Assembly (NCBI RefSeq): GCF_000744945.1
Contig: NZ_JQMX01000001.1
Location: 434,001 to 498,000, forward strand
DNA from: Carnobacterium maltaromaticum DSM 20342
GTDB taxonomy: Bacteria > Bacillota > Bacilli > Lactobacillales > Carnobacteriaceae
DNA length: 64,000 bases
Direction of reading: 5' to 3'
Part shown: one piece after another, positions 1 through 8,863 of the stretch
Layout of the letters: the number at the start of each line of letters is the position of its first letter
How positions within the stretch are numbered: the first letter of the stretch is position 1
Program-made: the position numbers and the translations under genes
Notes under the pieces: generated by a model
The model's database searches: none
What the model was told of the DNA's origin: nothing
Seen by the model: the letters and a program-made list of their open reading frames with translations, nothing else

Positions 1-417
1 GATTTAGTCGCAATGAGCCAAGGAAAAGAAGCGTTAAAAGCTAAAATGAAAGAAATAAATGATAAGGGCCTTGATGCCTCAACCAAAGAAAAGAATTTAC
101 TAACAATACTAGAAATTTGTAATGAAATGGTTGAACGTGGCTTTGAAATTAAAATGATTGATCTATATAAATCAGATGCAAATGATTTTATTATCGAAGG
201 CAACGCTTTAATTGCTCCTTTCAGAGCAGTACCAAGTTTGGGAGCCAATGTGGCGAAGCAAATTTGTATTGCCCGTGAAGAGAAGAAATTCTTATCTAAA
301 GAAGATTTAGCGAAGCGTGGTAAAGTTTCTAAAACATTGATTGAGTATATGACTGAGAACAATGTTTTGAAAGACTTACCAGATGAAAATCAATTATCTT
401 TATTTGATATGATGTAA
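1..417 (+). CDS. polC: DNA polymerase III alpha subunit, Gram-positive PolC type (3' end only)
   Basis: The reading frame is open from base 1, so only the C-terminal 138 residues are present. PolC is the replicative polymerase of Firmicutes and acts at the replication fork. The fragment contains the helix-hairpin-helix-like stretch around [12 protein letters not shown] and ends in [14 protein letters not shown] is a typical beta-clamp binding motif at the PolC C-terminus. It lies upstream of the rimP-nusA operon, a common Firmicutes order, and a strong hairpin follows the stop. The catalytic, exonuclease and PHP regions lie outside the window. Confidence 0.95.
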   Translation, partial: DLVAMSQGKEALKAKMKEINDKGLDASTKEKNLLTILEICNEMVERGFEIKMIDLYKSDANDFIIEGNALIAPFRAVPSLGANVAKQICIAREEKKFLSKEDLAKRGKVSKTLIEYMTENNVLKDLPDENQLSLFDMM

Positions 418-460
418 AAAAATAGGAACAAGCCGAATTATAGGCTTTGTTCCTATTTTT
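417..460. terminator. bidirectional intrinsic terminator after polC
   Basis: An inverted repeat AATAGGAACAAGCC / GGCTTTGTTCCTATT is flanked by A and T runs on either side. It can therefore terminate polC on the plus strand and the converging small gene on the minus strand. Confidence 0.85.
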
Positions 461-464
461 ATTT

Positions 465-668
465 TTAGTATGGATAATAGAAATAAATGAGAATTAATCC
501 AATACTAACTAGTGGCAAACCAAAGTAGAGAAAGGGCAATGTTAAACCATCCCAGGCTTTTTTATTTAGAAAAGCACGCCAACGGTAGCACATTCCTGAT
601 AAACTTAATGAAAAAGCACCTGTGAAAAAGACAATAATCCCACACATAAATAAAAAATCTTGATCCAT
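465..668 (-). CDS. small two-helix membrane protein, unknown function
   Basis: This 67-residue protein has two predicted membrane helices, at about residues 5-24 and 44-64, joined by a short basic loop (YRWRAFLNKKAW). I do not recognise a family. The frame stays open upstream to 686, but the ATG at 668 (MDQDF) has AGGAGG at 676-681 at correct spacing, and the longer start would bury that site inside the gene. I therefore chose 668. It converges on polC and shares its terminator. A role in the envelope is only inferred from hydrophobicity. Confidence 0.6.
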   Translation of the reverse strand: MDQDFLFMCGIIVFFTGAFSLSLSGMCYRWRAFLNKKAWDGLTLPFLYFGLPLVSIGLILIYFYYPY

Positions 669-735
669 AAACGTTCCTCCTGACACTAATTTTTTTAATC
701 CAGTTTAGTCTGTTAATGAAAAATAAGGAGGTTTC

Positions 736-807
736 ATGTGGCGTGTTTTTGTCACCTCAACATTCATTTTATCAGCATTAAAAACAATCTACCATTGGAG
801 TATCTAA
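736..807 (+). CDS. possible 23-residue hydrophobic peptide
   Basis: An ATG at 736 follows a full AAGGAGG at 725-731 with four bases between. The frame encodes MWRVFVTSTFILSALKTIYHWSI and a stop. The peptide is hydrophobic with aromatic ends. The strength of the ribosome binding site in an otherwise empty region is the only argument for it. I see no partner regulator or convincing promoter, so it could be chance. Signalling peptide or small membrane toxin are both untested possibilities. Confidence 0.3.
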   Translation: MWRVFVTSTFILSALKTIYHWSI

Positions 808-1046
808 CAATCTTATAACAAAAATGTAAGGTACTTGATAGTGATAATAAGTATCTTTTAAAAGTTCTTATAAAGCATCTTGAAAGGATTCATTAAACAG
901 AATAAATACACCCATGGCAAAAAAAATATGGACAAATAGCACTAAATAATTTTGTAATTAAATTAACTAAGAAAGTTGAGTTTTTTTATTTGATAGTAAA
1001 ACCTTTATTACACCACAAAATGATTCGATAAACTACCTGACTTTAG
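808..1046. other. AT-rich intergenic stretch, nothing recognised
   Basis: I see no credible gene, repeat or hairpin here. The region separates the small ORFs after polC from the promoter of the rimP-nusA operon. Confidence 0.5.
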
Positions 1047-1075
1047 TTGCAAACACTGTAAAAACGTGGTATTAT
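1047..1075 (+). promoter_or_regulatory. promoter of the rimP-nusA-infB operon
   Basis: TTGCAA at 1047-1052 and TATTAT at 1070-1075 are separated by exactly 17 bases, a good vegetative sigma factor promoter. Transcription would start near 1082, which places the following hairpin in the 5' leader. Confidence 0.7.
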
Positions 1076-1101
1076 AGTTAATGTATTTAGATATCCTGTA
1101 G

Positions 1102-1129
1102 AGAGTGAGCGGCGACGCTCACTCTTTTT
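1102..1129 (+). terminator. leader hairpin with GCGA tetraloop and U-run before rimP (possible attenuator)
   Basis: A 10-bp stem AGAGTGAGCG / CGCTCACTCT encloses the GNRA tetraloop GCGA and is followed by a T-run. It sits between the operon promoter and rimP, so it looks like an intrinsic terminator in a leader. Partial termination here would reduce expression of nusA, whose product itself stimulates termination at such hairpins. That feedback is an inference. Confidence 0.7.
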
Positions 1130-1168
1130 CGGCAGTCAGGTGAAAAGTGTCTAAAGGAGGCGATGAGA

Positions 1169-1642
1169 TTGAGTAATGTGGTTGATACGGTCAAGACTAT
1201 TGTTCAACCAATCGTTGACGAATTTAATTTTGAATTGGTTGACGTGGAATTTGTAAAAGAAGGTAAAAGTTGGTTTTTAAGAATGTACATTGATAAGCCC
1301 GGTGGAATTGACATTGAAGACTGTGCGTTAGTGAGTGAAAAGATTAGTGAAAAAATGGATGCTATTAATCCAGATCCAATCCCTCAAGCGTATTTCTTAG
1401 AAGTTTCTTCTCCAGGAGCAGAAAGACCTTTGAAGAAAGAACAGGATTATCAAAATGCAGTTGGTTCTTATGTGAATATTTCATTGTATGAACCTGTTGA
1501 TGGCGAAAAAATGTATGAAGGCACTTTAGAAGAAGTGAATGAAGACAGTTTGATTTTAACAATTCGAATAAAAACTAGAGAGAAAAAGATGGAATTCGAT
1601 CGCAAGAAAATTGCGAAAGCAAGGTTAGCGATCAAGTTTTAA
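1169..1642 (+). CDS. rimP: ribosome maturation factor RimP
   Basis: RimP is a cytoplasmic factor needed for late assembly of the 30S ribosomal subunit. The protein has the family's two-part form: an N-terminal alpha/beta domain with the [11 protein letters not shown] stretch and a conserved [14 protein letters not shown] segment, then a small SH3-like barrel at the C-terminus. An ATG at 1163 is only two bases from AAAGGAGG at 1153-1160, while the TTG at 1169 is eight bases away, so I prefer TTG (MSNVVDTV). It is the first gene of the nusA-infB operon. The length of about 157 residues is normal. Confidence 0.92.
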   Translation: MSNVVDTVKTIVQPIVDEFNFELVDVEFVKEGKSWFLRMYIDKPGGIDIEDCALVSEKISEKMDAINPDPIPQAYFLEVSSPGAERPLKKEQDYQNAVGSYVNISLYEPVDGEKMYEGTLEEVNEDSLILTIRIKTREKKMEFDRKKIAKARLAIKF

Positions 1643-1675
1643 ATTTATGATACGTAGATAGGAGAGAAGTGAATT

Positions 1676-2953
1676 ATGAGCAAAGAAATGTTAAATGCTC
1701 TTGATGCTTTAGAAACAGAAAAAGGTATTGCAAAAGAAATCGTGATTGAAGCGTTGGAGGCTGCCTTAGTTTCTGCTTACAAACGGAATTATAGTCAAGC
1801 GCAAAATGTTGAAGTCGAGTTTGATATGAAAAAGGGAAATATCCACGTTTATGCCGTTAAAGAAGTCGTTGAAGTTGTTTTTGATTCTCGTTTAGAAGTG
1901 AGTATTGAAGATGCTTTAGAGCTCAACAAAGCATATGAAATTGGCGATAAAATCCGTTTTGAAGTAACTCCTAAAGACTTTGGACGTATTGCTGCACAGA
2001 CAGCTAAACAAGTCATTATGCAACGTGTTCGTGAAGCTGAACGCAGTATTATTTATAATGAGTTTGTCGCTTATGAGAATGATATCATGCAAGGAATTGT
2101 TGAACGTCAAGACAATCGTTACATTTATGTAAACCTTGGCAAGATTGAGGCTGTTCTATCTAAGCAAGAACAAATTCCAAATGAAACCTATAAAGCCCAT
2201 GATCGTATTAAAGTTTATGTGACTAAAGTAGAAAATACTTCAAAAGGCCCACAAATTTTTGTTAGCCGTAGTCATCCAGATTTATTAAAACGTTTATTCG
2301 AGCAAGAAGTTCCTGAAATTTATGATGGAACAGTTGAAATTGTCTCTATCGCTCGTGAAGCTGGCGATCGTGCTAAAGTAGCTGTTATGTCAAGAGATGC
2401 TAATATTGATCCTGTCGGAACCTGCGTAGGTCCTAAAGGTCAACGTGTTCAAGCCATTGTCAATGAATTGAAAGGCGAAAACATGGATATTGTTGAATGG
2501 AATGAAAATCCAGCAACTTATATTGCAAATGCATTGAACCCAGCACAAGTAGTTGATGTAACCTTTAACGAAGCACAAGGAAGTTGTGTAGTTGTAGTTC
2601 CAGATTATCAATTGTCACTTGCTATTGGGAAACGTGGTCAAAATGCGCGATTAGCTGCCAAATTAACTGGCTTTAAAATCGATATTAAATCAGAATCTGA
2701 TATGGCTGCATTAGCAGAAGTAAAAGAAGAAACTGATTTAGAGACGGTTGCTGAGTATGTTGAGGCTGTAGAAGAAAATATGGCAGTTGAAGCTGAAAAT
2801 GATGCTGAAGAAGTTCTTGAAAGCATAGAAGATTTAGAAGAGTCTCGTGAAGTTTCAGAATTGGATTCTGAAACAGAAGAAGATATTTTAAATCCAGAAG
2901 ATGCAGAAGAGTTAATCGAATTAGCAGAAGAACAAGACGGAGTCGACGAGTAA
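1676..2953 (+). CDS. nusA: transcription termination/antitermination protein NusA
   Basis: NusA binds RNA polymerase and modulates pausing, intrinsic termination and antitermination. The order is an N-terminal polymerase-binding domain (to about residue 130), an S1 domain and tandem KH domains with CVGPKGQRVQAI and LAIGKRGQNARLAAKLTG. From about residue 345 the protein ends in a long Glu/Asp-rich tail of some 80 residues. Many Bacilli NusA proteins are shorter, so this acidic extension is a lineage trait worth noting. It does not resemble the AR repeats of proteobacterial NusA. The gene sits between rimP and ylxR, its usual place. Confidence 0.97.
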   Translation: MSKEMLNALDALETEKGIAKEIVIEALEAALVSAYKRNYSQAQNVEVEFDMKKGNIHVYAVKEVVEVVFDSRLEVSIEDALELNKAYEIGDKIRFEVTPKDFGRIAAQTAKQVIMQRVREAERSIIYNEFVAYENDIMQGIVERQDNRYIYVNLGKIEAVLSKQEQIPNETYKAHDRIKVYVTKVENTSKGPQIFVSRSHPDLLKRLFEQEVPEIYDGTVEIVSIAREAGDRAKVAVMSRDANIDPVGTCVGPKGQRVQAIVNELKGENMDIVEWNENPATYIANALNPAQVVDVTFNEAQGSCVVVVPDYQLSLAIGKRGQNARLAAKLTGFKIDIKSESDMAALAEVKEETDLETVAEYVEAVEENMAVEAENDAEEVLESIEDLEESREVSELDSETEEDILNPEDAEELIELAEEQDGVDE

Positions 2954-2969
2954 GCAGGAGGTTGTTTAG

Positions 2970-3254
2970 ATGCAAAAGCGAAAAGTACCAATGCGTAAAT
3001 GTGTTGTAACTAACGAGATGAAGCCTAAGAAAGAAATGATTCGAATTGTTAGAAACAAAGAAGGCGTTGTCGCCATTGATCCAACTGGAAAAATGCCTGG
3101 ACGTGGAGCTTATGTTTCTATTGAACCGACAGTTGTTCAAACGGCTTGGGACAAACATGTCCTTGATCGTCATTTAGAAGCAACCATTAACGATGAATTT
3201 TACCAAGAATTATTGGATTATGTAACCCATCAGAAAGCACGGATGAGTTTATGA
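2970..3254 (+). CDS. ylxR: YlxR/RnpM family protein (DUF448)
   Basis: A small basic RNA-binding protein of 94 residues with the family signature RKCVVTNEMKPKKEMIRIV near the start and the GRGAYVS loop in the middle. YlxR in Bacillus has been linked to RNase P and renamed RnpM, so a role in RNA processing is plausible. AGGAGG precedes the ATG by a normal distance. The stop overlaps the ylxQ start by four bases (ATGA), indicating translational coupling within the nusA-infB operon. Confidence 0.93.
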   Translation: MQKRKVPMRKCVVTNEMKPKKEMIRIVRNKEGVVAIDPTGKMPGRGAYVSIEPTVVQTAWDKHVLDRHLEATINDEFYQELLDYVTHQKARMSL

Positions 3255-3556
3255 ATAATGATCAAAAGGTGCTTAATCTTCTTGGAATGGCGCAGCGTGC
3301 CGGAAAGCTCGTCTCTGGAGAAGACTTAAGTTTGAAAGAAATCAGAAATGGCACTGCTAAATTAGTCATTGTAGCAGTGGATGCAAGTGAAAATACACGA
3401 AAAAAAATATCCGATAAAGGTCAGCATTATGAAGTCCTTGTAGCAGTTCATTTCACAAAAATGGAATTGAGCCATGCGATTGGGAAAGAACGGACCATTT
3501 GTACGATTATCGATAAAGGCTTCGCAAAGAAATTTCGTGAGTTATTATCAATATAA
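3251..3556 (+). CDS. ylxQ: YlxQ, L7Ae/L30e-family RNA-binding protein
   Basis: The 101-residue protein has the L7Ae/L30e fold signature: NLLGMAQRAGKLVSGED at the start and LVIVAVDASENTRKK for the second strand-helix unit. Family members bind kink-turn RNAs. In Firmicutes the gene is always between ylxR and infB and its exact target is unsettled. The ATG overlaps the ylxR stop, and the ylxQ stop is directly followed by the infB ribosome binding site. Confidence 0.92.
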   Translation: MNNDQKVLNLLGMAQRAGKLVSGEDLSLKEIRNGTAKLVIVAVDASENTRKKISDKGQHYEVLVAVHFTKMELSHAIGKERTICTIIDKGFAKKFRELLSI

Positions 3557-3571
3557 TTGGAGGGTGATTAC

Positions 3572-6079
3572 ATGGGGAAAAAACGTGTTCATGAGTATGC
3601 TAAAGAGCATGATATGTCTAGTAAGCGTGTAATTGAAAAAGCAAAAGAACTGGGAATTGAATTAGGCAATCATATGTCTACTATCGATGAAAATCAAGTT
3701 CAAAAATTAAATCAAGTTTTTACAAAAAAAGAAGCAGGAACAAAGGTTGCTGCTAATACTAAAAAATCAGACCGTCCACACTCAAGTGGACAAGGGGGTA
3801 ACACTACGAACTCTAAAGAAGATAATCAGAAGCGTCCAGCTCAAAGTGGTGGACAAAATGCAGGTAAACCAACTCAAACAGGGAAGCCAGCACAAAATAA
3901 AACAACAAATACTCGTCCAGCTACTAAACCTAGCCAAGGACAATCAAATAATACAAATCGTCCAGCTGCTAAAACAGGTCAAGGACAATCAAGCAACACA
4001 AACCGTCCAGCGGCTAAAACAGGTCAAGGACAATCAAACAACACAAATCGCCCAGCAGCTAAAACTAGTCAAGGGCAATCAAGTAACACTAGTCGTCCAG
4101 CGGCTCAAGGCCAAGGAACAACAAGTGGAAATAATGCTCAAGGAGCAAATCGTGGAAGCGGCGGAGGACAAGGCGGTTATCAAGGTAACCGTGGTGGACA
4201 AGGCGGCAATCGCGGTGGCTATCAAGGCGGTTATAACAATCGCAATAATTTCAGAAAGAAAAAACGTCGTAGTGGCGAAACAAAACCAGTAGCACCACCA
4301 GTGCCACGTAAATTTAAAGAATTACCAGAAGTATTAGTTTATTCTGATGGTATGACAGTTGCGGATATTTCTAAAAAGATTTACCGTGAACCAGCAGAGA
4401 TTATTAAGAAGTTATTCCTATTAGGCGTAATGGCTACTTTAAATCAATCTTTAAGCAAAGAAGCAATTGAATTATTAGCAACAGATTATGGTATTGAAGC
4501 TGAAGAGAAAATCGAATTAGATGTATCTGATTTAGATGTCTACTTTGACCAAGAGACCAACGAAGAGGCTTTAGTTACTCGTCCACCAGTTGTTACAATT
4601 ATGGGTCACGTTGACCATGGTAAAACAACACTTCTAGATTCATTACGTAATACAAAAGTAAGTTTAGGAGAAGCAGGCGGAATCACACAACATATTGGAG
4701 CTTATCAAATTGATGTTGATGGAAAACCAATCACATTCTTAGATACACCAGGACATGCGGCCTTTACAACGATGCGTGCTCGTGGAGCAGGTATCACAGA
4801 TATTACTGTATTAGTTGTAGCAGCAGATGATGGTGTTATGCCACAAACTGTCGAAGCAATTAACCATGCTAAAGCAGCAGAAGTACCGATTATTGTTGCA
4901 GTTAATAAAGTTGACAAGCCTGGTGCAAATCCAGAGCGTGTGATGCAAGAATTAACTGAGCATGGATTGGTTCCTGAATCATGGGGTGGAGAAACAATTT
5001 TTGTTGAGATTTCTGCTAAATTCCAACAAAACTTAGAAGAACTACTTGAAATGATTTTATTAGTTGCTGAAGTTCAAGAATTAAAAGCTGACCCAACTCG
5101 TTTGGCTATTGGAACAGTAATTGAAGCTCGTTTAGATAAGAGTAAAGGTCCAGTTGCAACGCTATTAGTTCAAGAAGGAACACTAAAAGTTGGAGATCCA
5201 ATTGTTGTTGGAAACACATTTGGTCGGGTTCGTGTAATGTCTAACGAAACAGGTCGTCGTGTGAAAACAGCCGGTCCAGCTGCACCAGTTGAAATTACTG
5301 GATTAAACAATGCTCCACAAGCTGGCGATCGTTTTGTTGTCTTTGAAGATGAAAAAACTGCTCGTTCAGCAGGTGAAGATCGTGCGAAACGTGCTGCTGT
5401 TGAGCAACGTTCTGTTACGAATCGTGTAACATTAGATAACTTGTTTGATAGCTTACAAGAAGGCGAATTAAAAGAAGTTAACGTGATTATCAAAGCAGAT
5501 GTACAAGGATCTGTTGAAGCTTTAGCAGCAAGCTTACAAAAAATTGAAGTTGAAGGCGTTCGTGTTAAAATCATTCATACGGCAGTTGGAGCTATTAATG
5601 AAAGTGATATTACTTTAGCTGCAGCAAGTAATGCAATTGTGATTGGATTTAACGTTCGTCCAACACCTCAAGCTAAACAACAAGCTGAACAAGAAGCCGT
5701 TGATATTCGCTTACACCGCATTATTTATAATGCTATCGATGAAATTGAAACAGCAATGAAAGGGATGTTAGATCCTGAATTTGAAGAGAAAATCACTGGG
5801 CAAGCAATTGTTCGTGAGACCTTCAAAGTGTCTAAAGTTGGAACAATCGCAGGTGGTTATGTAACTGAAGGCTTTATCACACGTAACAGTAGCATTCGTT
5901 TAATCCGTGATAGCATTGTTATTTTTGAAGGCGAATTAGCTAGTTTGAAACGCTTTAAAGATGATGTTAAGGAAGTTAAACTTGGATTTGAATTTGGTTT
6001 CATGATTAAAGATTACAATGAAGTTCAAATGGATGATGTTATTGAAGCATACCAAATGGTAGAAATTAAACGTAAATAA
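3572..6079 (+). CDS. infB: translation initiation factor IF-2
   Basis: IF-2 is the GTPase that positions initiator tRNA on the ribosome. The protein (835 residues) has an N-terminal IF2_N motif ([15 protein letters not shown]), a long low-complexity linker, a second IF2_N and the G domain with [14 protein letters not shown] and NKVD. Domains II, III and the C-terminal tRNA-binding barrel follow. A TTG at 3557 is also in frame, but GGAGGG at 3559-3564 serves the ATG at 3572, so I chose that start. The linker (about residues 55-240) contains four 15-residue repeats and then a Gly/Arg/Gln-rich RGG-like stretch. Confidence 0.97.
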   Translation: MGKKRVHEYAKEHDMSSKRVIEKAKELGIELGNHMSTIDENQVQKLNQVFTKKEAGTKVAANTKKSDRPHSSGQGGNTTNSKEDNQKRPAQSGGQNAGKPTQTGKPAQNKTTNTRPATKPSQGQSNNTNRPAAKTGQGQSSNTNRPAAKTGQGQSNNTNRPAAKTSQGQSSNTSRPAAQGQGTTSGNNAQGANRGSGGGQGGYQGNRGGQGGNRGGYQGGYNNRNNFRKKKRRSGETKPVAPPVPRKFKELPEVLVYSDGMTVADISKKIYREPAEIIKKLFLLGVMATLNQSLSKEAIELLATDYGIEAEEKIELDVSDLDVYFDQETNEEALVTRPPVVTIMGHVDHGKTTLLDSLRNTKVSLGEAGGITQHIGAYQIDVDGKPITFLDTPGHAAFTTMRARGAGITDITVLVVAADDGVMPQTVEAINHAKAAEVPIIVAVNKVDKPGANPERVMQELTEHGLVPESWGGETIFVEISAKFQQNLEELLEMILLVAEVQELKADPTRLAIGTVIEARLDKSKGPVATLLVQEGTLKVGDPIVVGNTFGRVRVMSNETGRRVKTAGPAAPVEITGLNNAPQAGDRFVVFEDEKTARSAGEDRAKRAAVEQRSVTNRVTLDNLFDSLQEGELKEVNVIIKADVQGSVEALAASLQKIEVEGVRVKIIHTAVGAINESDITLAAASNAIVIGFNVRPTPQAKQQAEQEAVDIRLHRIIYNAIDEIETAMKGMLDPEFEEKITGQAIVRETFKVSKVGTIAGGYVTEGFITRNSSIRLIRDSIVIFEGELASLKRFKDDVKEVKLGFEFGFMIKDYNEVQMDDVIEAYQMVEIKRK
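3935..4108 (+). repeat. four tandem 45-bp repeats inside infB
   Basis: In-frame units of 45 bases encode [15 protein letters not shown] or close variants four times (SNN/SSN, NR/SR, TG/TS substitutions). The last unit breaks off into QGQGTT. Nucleotide differences between units are mostly silent, so they are not brand-new duplications. They lie in the flexible linker, where length changes should be tolerated. Confidence 0.9.
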
Positions 6080-6112
6080 ATAAAATCTTAATGGAAAAGC
6101 GAGGGATATATC

Positions 6113-6460
6113 ATGGCAAATCATAGACTAGGTCGTGTCACTCAAGAAGTCCAAAGAGAAGTAAATGACATTTTAAAAAAACGTGTTCGTGATCCACGCG
6201 TTCAAGATGTAAATATTACAGATGTACGTGTTACAGGAGACTTACAACAAGCGACTATTTATTATAGTATCTTATCTGATAAAGCAAGCGATATTGAAAA
6301 AGCTCAAGCAGGTCTTGAAAAAGCCGCTGGTTTAATTAGAAAAGAATTAGGTCAACGTTTAACACTTTATAAAACGCCAGAACTTAGTTTTGCGCGCGAT
6401 GAGTCTGTAGCTTACGGAAATCGGATTGATGAGTTATTACGTGATTTAAATAAAGAATAA
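6113..6460 (+). CDS. rbfA: 30S ribosome-binding factor RbfA
   Basis: RbfA binds the immature 30S subunit during 16S rRNA 5' end maturation and is needed for growth in the cold. The 115-residue protein begins [21 protein letters not shown] and carries the KH-like core with [20 protein letters not shown] and the C-terminal YGNRIDELL segment, all standard. It is the last gene of the rimP operon, 33 bases after infB, and is followed by a strong terminator. Confidence 0.96.
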   Translation: MANHRLGRVTQEVQREVNDILKKRVRDPRVQDVNITDVRVTGDLQQATIYYSILSDKASDIEKAQAGLEKAAGLIRKELGQRLTLYKTPELSFARDESVAYGNRIDELLRDLNKE

Positions 6461-6461
6461 C

Positions 6462-6502
6462 AAAAAAGAACCAATTGCTGAAAAGTGATTGGTTCTTTTT
6501 TT
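6462..6502 (+). terminator. terminator of the rimP-rbfA operon
   Basis: AAAGAACCAAT and ATTGGTTCTTT pair across a 12-base loop and run into seven T residues. Confidence 0.9.
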
Positions 6503-6559
6503 GTATTCTTAAATTAGAAACAAATAAGCCTTTTAACTATAGGTATTTCTTTAGAAGTT

Positions 6560-6568
6560 TGTTATACT
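6560..6568 (+). promoter_or_regulatory. extended -10 promoter before the paralogous gene pair
   Basis: TGTTATACT at 6560-6568 matches an extended -10 (TGn plus TATACT). I see no good -35 box 17 bases upstream, which is acceptable for an extended -10 promoter. It would serve the genes at 6603 and 7239. Confidence 0.5.
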
Positions 6569-6602
6569 AATACGAGATAAATTAAAAAGGGGCTAAGTTT
6601 AA

Positions 6603-7199
6603 ATGAGTTTATATTCTTATATTGGAACAGAAAAAAAGATGCCAGTAGCTGAACCGCCAGCTGAAAATATTGTCGCAATGATTGCTCGGGATACTTTAGA
6701 TAAAGGTGTAACCGATGAAATGGTACTAAGTTATTTACAAAACCAGACTGGTGATGATAGTTTAACTTTAGATCAAATTGCTTTTTTTGATACAGAAAAA
6801 GAAATTGTTGGAGGATTTGAAATCCTAAATTTGACTAACTCAACAGATATAAAAAAACATTTCACCACAAAATTTGTTTATGAATGTTCTGACTTTCCAG
6901 TCTGGGAACCAATAGAAAATGAAACCAATACTGGTGATAAGTATACCTTTGAGCAAATTACGCAATACCAACAAATGATGGATGAAGCACGTGCTGTTAA
7001 CGCTGTTCAACAAACTAGTTTTATGGATGTATTAGAAAAATGTTTTGAAGATACAGATAAAGTCGAGCTGTATACATGTTGGATGGGTGAGGAAGGTGTG
7101 AGAGAAGCACAACGCCGCGTCGAAAAATGGGATATAGTTAAAGCCAATCCACTATTGTTGGACTTAGGAGAAAAAGAATTTTTAGTGATTGAAAAATAG
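6603..7199 (+). CDS. uncharacterised protein, paralogue of the next gene
   Basis: This 198-residue acidic, soluble protein has no signal peptide or membrane helix. I do not recognise its family. It starts SLYSYIGTEKKM, has a central TTKFVYECSDFPVWEP and near the end KVELYTCWMGEE. Each of these has a counterpart at the same relative place in the next gene, so the two are diverged tandem duplicates. GGGGCTAAG precedes the ATG at 6603. The pair probably forms its own transcription unit between the rbfA terminator and the terminator at 7895. A cytoplasmic location is likely; function is unknown. Confidence 0.8.
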   Translation: MSLYSYIGTEKKMPVAEPPAENIVAMIARDTLDKGVTDEMVLSYLQNQTGDDSLTLDQIAFFDTEKEIVGGFEILNLTNSTDIKKHFTTKFVYECSDFPVWEPIENETNTGDKYTFEQITQYQQMMDEARAVNAVQQTSFMDVLEKCFEDTDKVELYTCWMGEEGVREAQRRVEKWDIVKANPLLLDLGEKEFLVIEK

Positions 7200-7238
7200 T
7201 TTTAAAACCTGAATGATTAGGATAGGAGGGGAACTAGT

Positions 7239-7913
7239 ATGATGCCTTTTTCTTATTTAGCTACGGAGAAACCTCTGAAATTATCAAAAATTTTAGATCC
7301 AAGTCGTTGCATCATTGCAGAACGTGAAAATATGCCGGCAGATTTATCTGAGGAAGATTTTTACACTGAAATGAAAAAGAGTAATCCAGTACTAAAAAGG
7401 GAAGAAGTTAGGATTATTGAAAAAGGCGATAGCAGACCACTATTTAATGTATTTAGTATCTTACAGCAAGTTACTGATCCGCTGATTCTTTCTATGTTTA
7501 CCTTACCTTATGTCTATGAAGTTACGGATTTTCCTTTCGCTGAAACTGAAATCTATCATTTAACACTAACTGAATCTCAGCTAAATGATAACGTACTTTT
7601 ATCAAAAATGGAGAAGATTTATTTCGCACAATTAACTAGTTGTGAAGAGTATTTTCAAACTCTTTTTATAAGAAATAAAAAAGTAGAATGTTTACTATAC
7701 TGGGATCCAATTAGAGATCATCGTGATAATGGGAAATCAAGACCCTATTCTTTTTTACCTTGTGGTTTGTATATTACGGGCTTAAATGCAGAGGATTGCT
7801 TTCAAGGGGTTGAAAAACACCTAGCGACAAATGATTTTTTTAGAGAATTTGAAGCAATCAACTTAAAAATCAATCAAAAATTAATTATTAGTAAAAAAGA
7901 CAACGCTAGGTAA
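7239..7913 (+). CDS. uncharacterised protein, paralogue of the preceding gene
   Basis: A 224-residue soluble protein without recognisable domains. It matches its upstream neighbour in outline: PFSYLATEKPL at the start, LPYVYEVTDFPFAET in the middle and KVECLLYWDPIRD towards the end. The stretch between the last motif and the C-terminus is longer and contains SFLPCGLYITG. AGGAGGGG precedes the start. Two ATG codons are adjacent (MMPF), and either could be used. Its stop codon lies inside the terminator loop shared with the convergent lipid kinase. Confidence 0.8.
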   Translation: MMPFSYLATEKPLKLSKILDPSRCIIAERENMPADLSEEDFYTEMKKSNPVLKREEVRIIEKGDSRPLFNVFSILQQVTDPLILSMFTLPYVYEVTDFPFAETEIYHLTLTESQLNDNVLLSKMEKIYFAQLTSCEEYFQTLFIRNKKVECLLYWDPIRDHRDNGKSRPYSFLPCGLYITGLNAEDCFQGVEKHLATNDFFREFEAINLKINQKLIISKKDNAR

Positions 7914-7930
7914 ACTTAGCGTTGTCTTTT
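7895..7930. terminator. bidirectional terminator between convergent genes
   Basis: AAAAGACAACGCTA and TAGCGTTGTCTTTT form a perfect 14-bp stem with an 8-base loop that contains the stop codon of the upstream gene. A and T runs on both sides let it work for the minus-strand lipid kinase too. Confidence 0.9.
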
Positions 7931-7933
7931 GCA

Positions 7934-8827
7934 TTAAGGAGCTAAAACTTGAATGTGTCCTTCTAAAACTTGCATATTTAAGGGCAATTTTTCAGATGGA
8001 TCACCATCTATACGTGAGCGGATTTCCTTTTTTGCTCCTTCAATTGTCATTTTTTTTGTTTTAAAATAAGTCACATCAGGAATTTTTTTGGCTTTTCCAC
8101 TAATAAAATACGGTAAAAAACGTAAAGAGCCAATAAAAGATAATTCTGGAACGATAAAGACATGAAAATAACCATCATCAACGGCTGCGTCGGGATCCAA
8201 ATAAGGAAATCCGCCAGCTGAATTGGTCATCGTTACCAGTAATAATTGTGCTGAACCACGCCATTTTCCGCCATCATGCTGGATTTTTAAGTGGTAGTGT
8301 TTGTGCTGAACAAGAATTTTACTCCCTTTAAAAATAAAGGCGAACGGTCCAAATTTTTGTTTTTCCTGTTGGCTGACCTCTAAAGCGGCATCAGCTAAAA
8401 CTCCTAAGGTTAGAGTACTAATCATATAAGAATCATTGACTTGACCAACATCAAGCGGAGTTAAATCACCAGTGACTAAATTTTCAATAGCTGCAGGGAT
8501 ATCAAGTGGTATTTCTAATACTCGAGCTAAATTATTAACCGTTCCAGCTGGGATAATTCCTAGTTTAGGGCGATGTTCAAAAGGCGATAGTCCAGAAACC
8601 ACATCACTGATTGTGCCATCACCACCAATTGAAACGACTAAATCAAATTTATTTTCAGCGGCTTCCTTAGCGAATTTAGTGGCATCTGTTTCACTTTTAG
8701 TTCCCATTTGTTTTACCTGGTAAGCTGAATCTTGTTCTTCTAAATAATCTTGAACTTGTTGTGCAATTTTTTTAGATTGACTTTTACCAGATGAGGGATT
8801 GAAAATAATCATTACTTTTTTTACCAT
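7934..8827 (-). CDS. diacylglycerol kinase-family lipid kinase
   Basis: The protein (297 residues) has the DAGK catalytic fold: NPSSGKSQSKK near the N-terminus and the nucleotide-binding SIGGDGTISDVV around residues 67-78. LGIIPAGTVNNLAR follows, and a C-terminal YegS-like half has GGFPYLDPDAAVDDG and DGDPSEKLPL. Such enzymes phosphorylate diacylglycerol or related lipids at the membrane face. The Bacillus DgkB and YtlR/BmrU proteins are in this family, and I cannot tell which substrate applies, so no symbol is given. It lies just downstream of degV on the same strand, 36 bases apart, so they may be co-transcribed. Confidence 0.9.
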   Translation of the reverse strand: MVKKVMIIFNPSSGKSQSKKIAQQVQDYLEEQDSAYQVKQMGTKSETDATKFAKEAAENKFDLVVSIGGDGTISDVVSGLSPFEHRPKLGIIPAGTVNNLARVLEIPLDIPAAIENLVTGDLTPLDVGQVNDSYMISTLTLGVLADAALEVSQQEKQKFGPFAFIFKGSKILVQHKHYHLKIQHDGGKWRGSAQLLLVTMTNSAGGFPYLDPDAAVDDGYFHVFIVPELSFIGSLRFLPYFISGKAKKIPDVTYFKTKKMTIEGAKKEIRSRIDGDPSEKLPLNMQVLEGHIQVLAP

Positions 8828-8863
8828 ATTATTTCATCAACTTTCTTTATTTGCATTTAATTT

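Noticed and set aside
2638..3173. Open minus-strand frames opposite nusA and ylxR
   Set aside because: They lie wholly opposite conserved genes, are rich in Ser, Leu or Phe as expected from antisense reading, and have no ribosome binding sites.
3747..4292. Long second plus-strand frame inside infB
   Set aside because: It arises from the repetitive linker of infB, which is open in another frame; composition is Gln/Lys-rich nonsense and it has no start signals.
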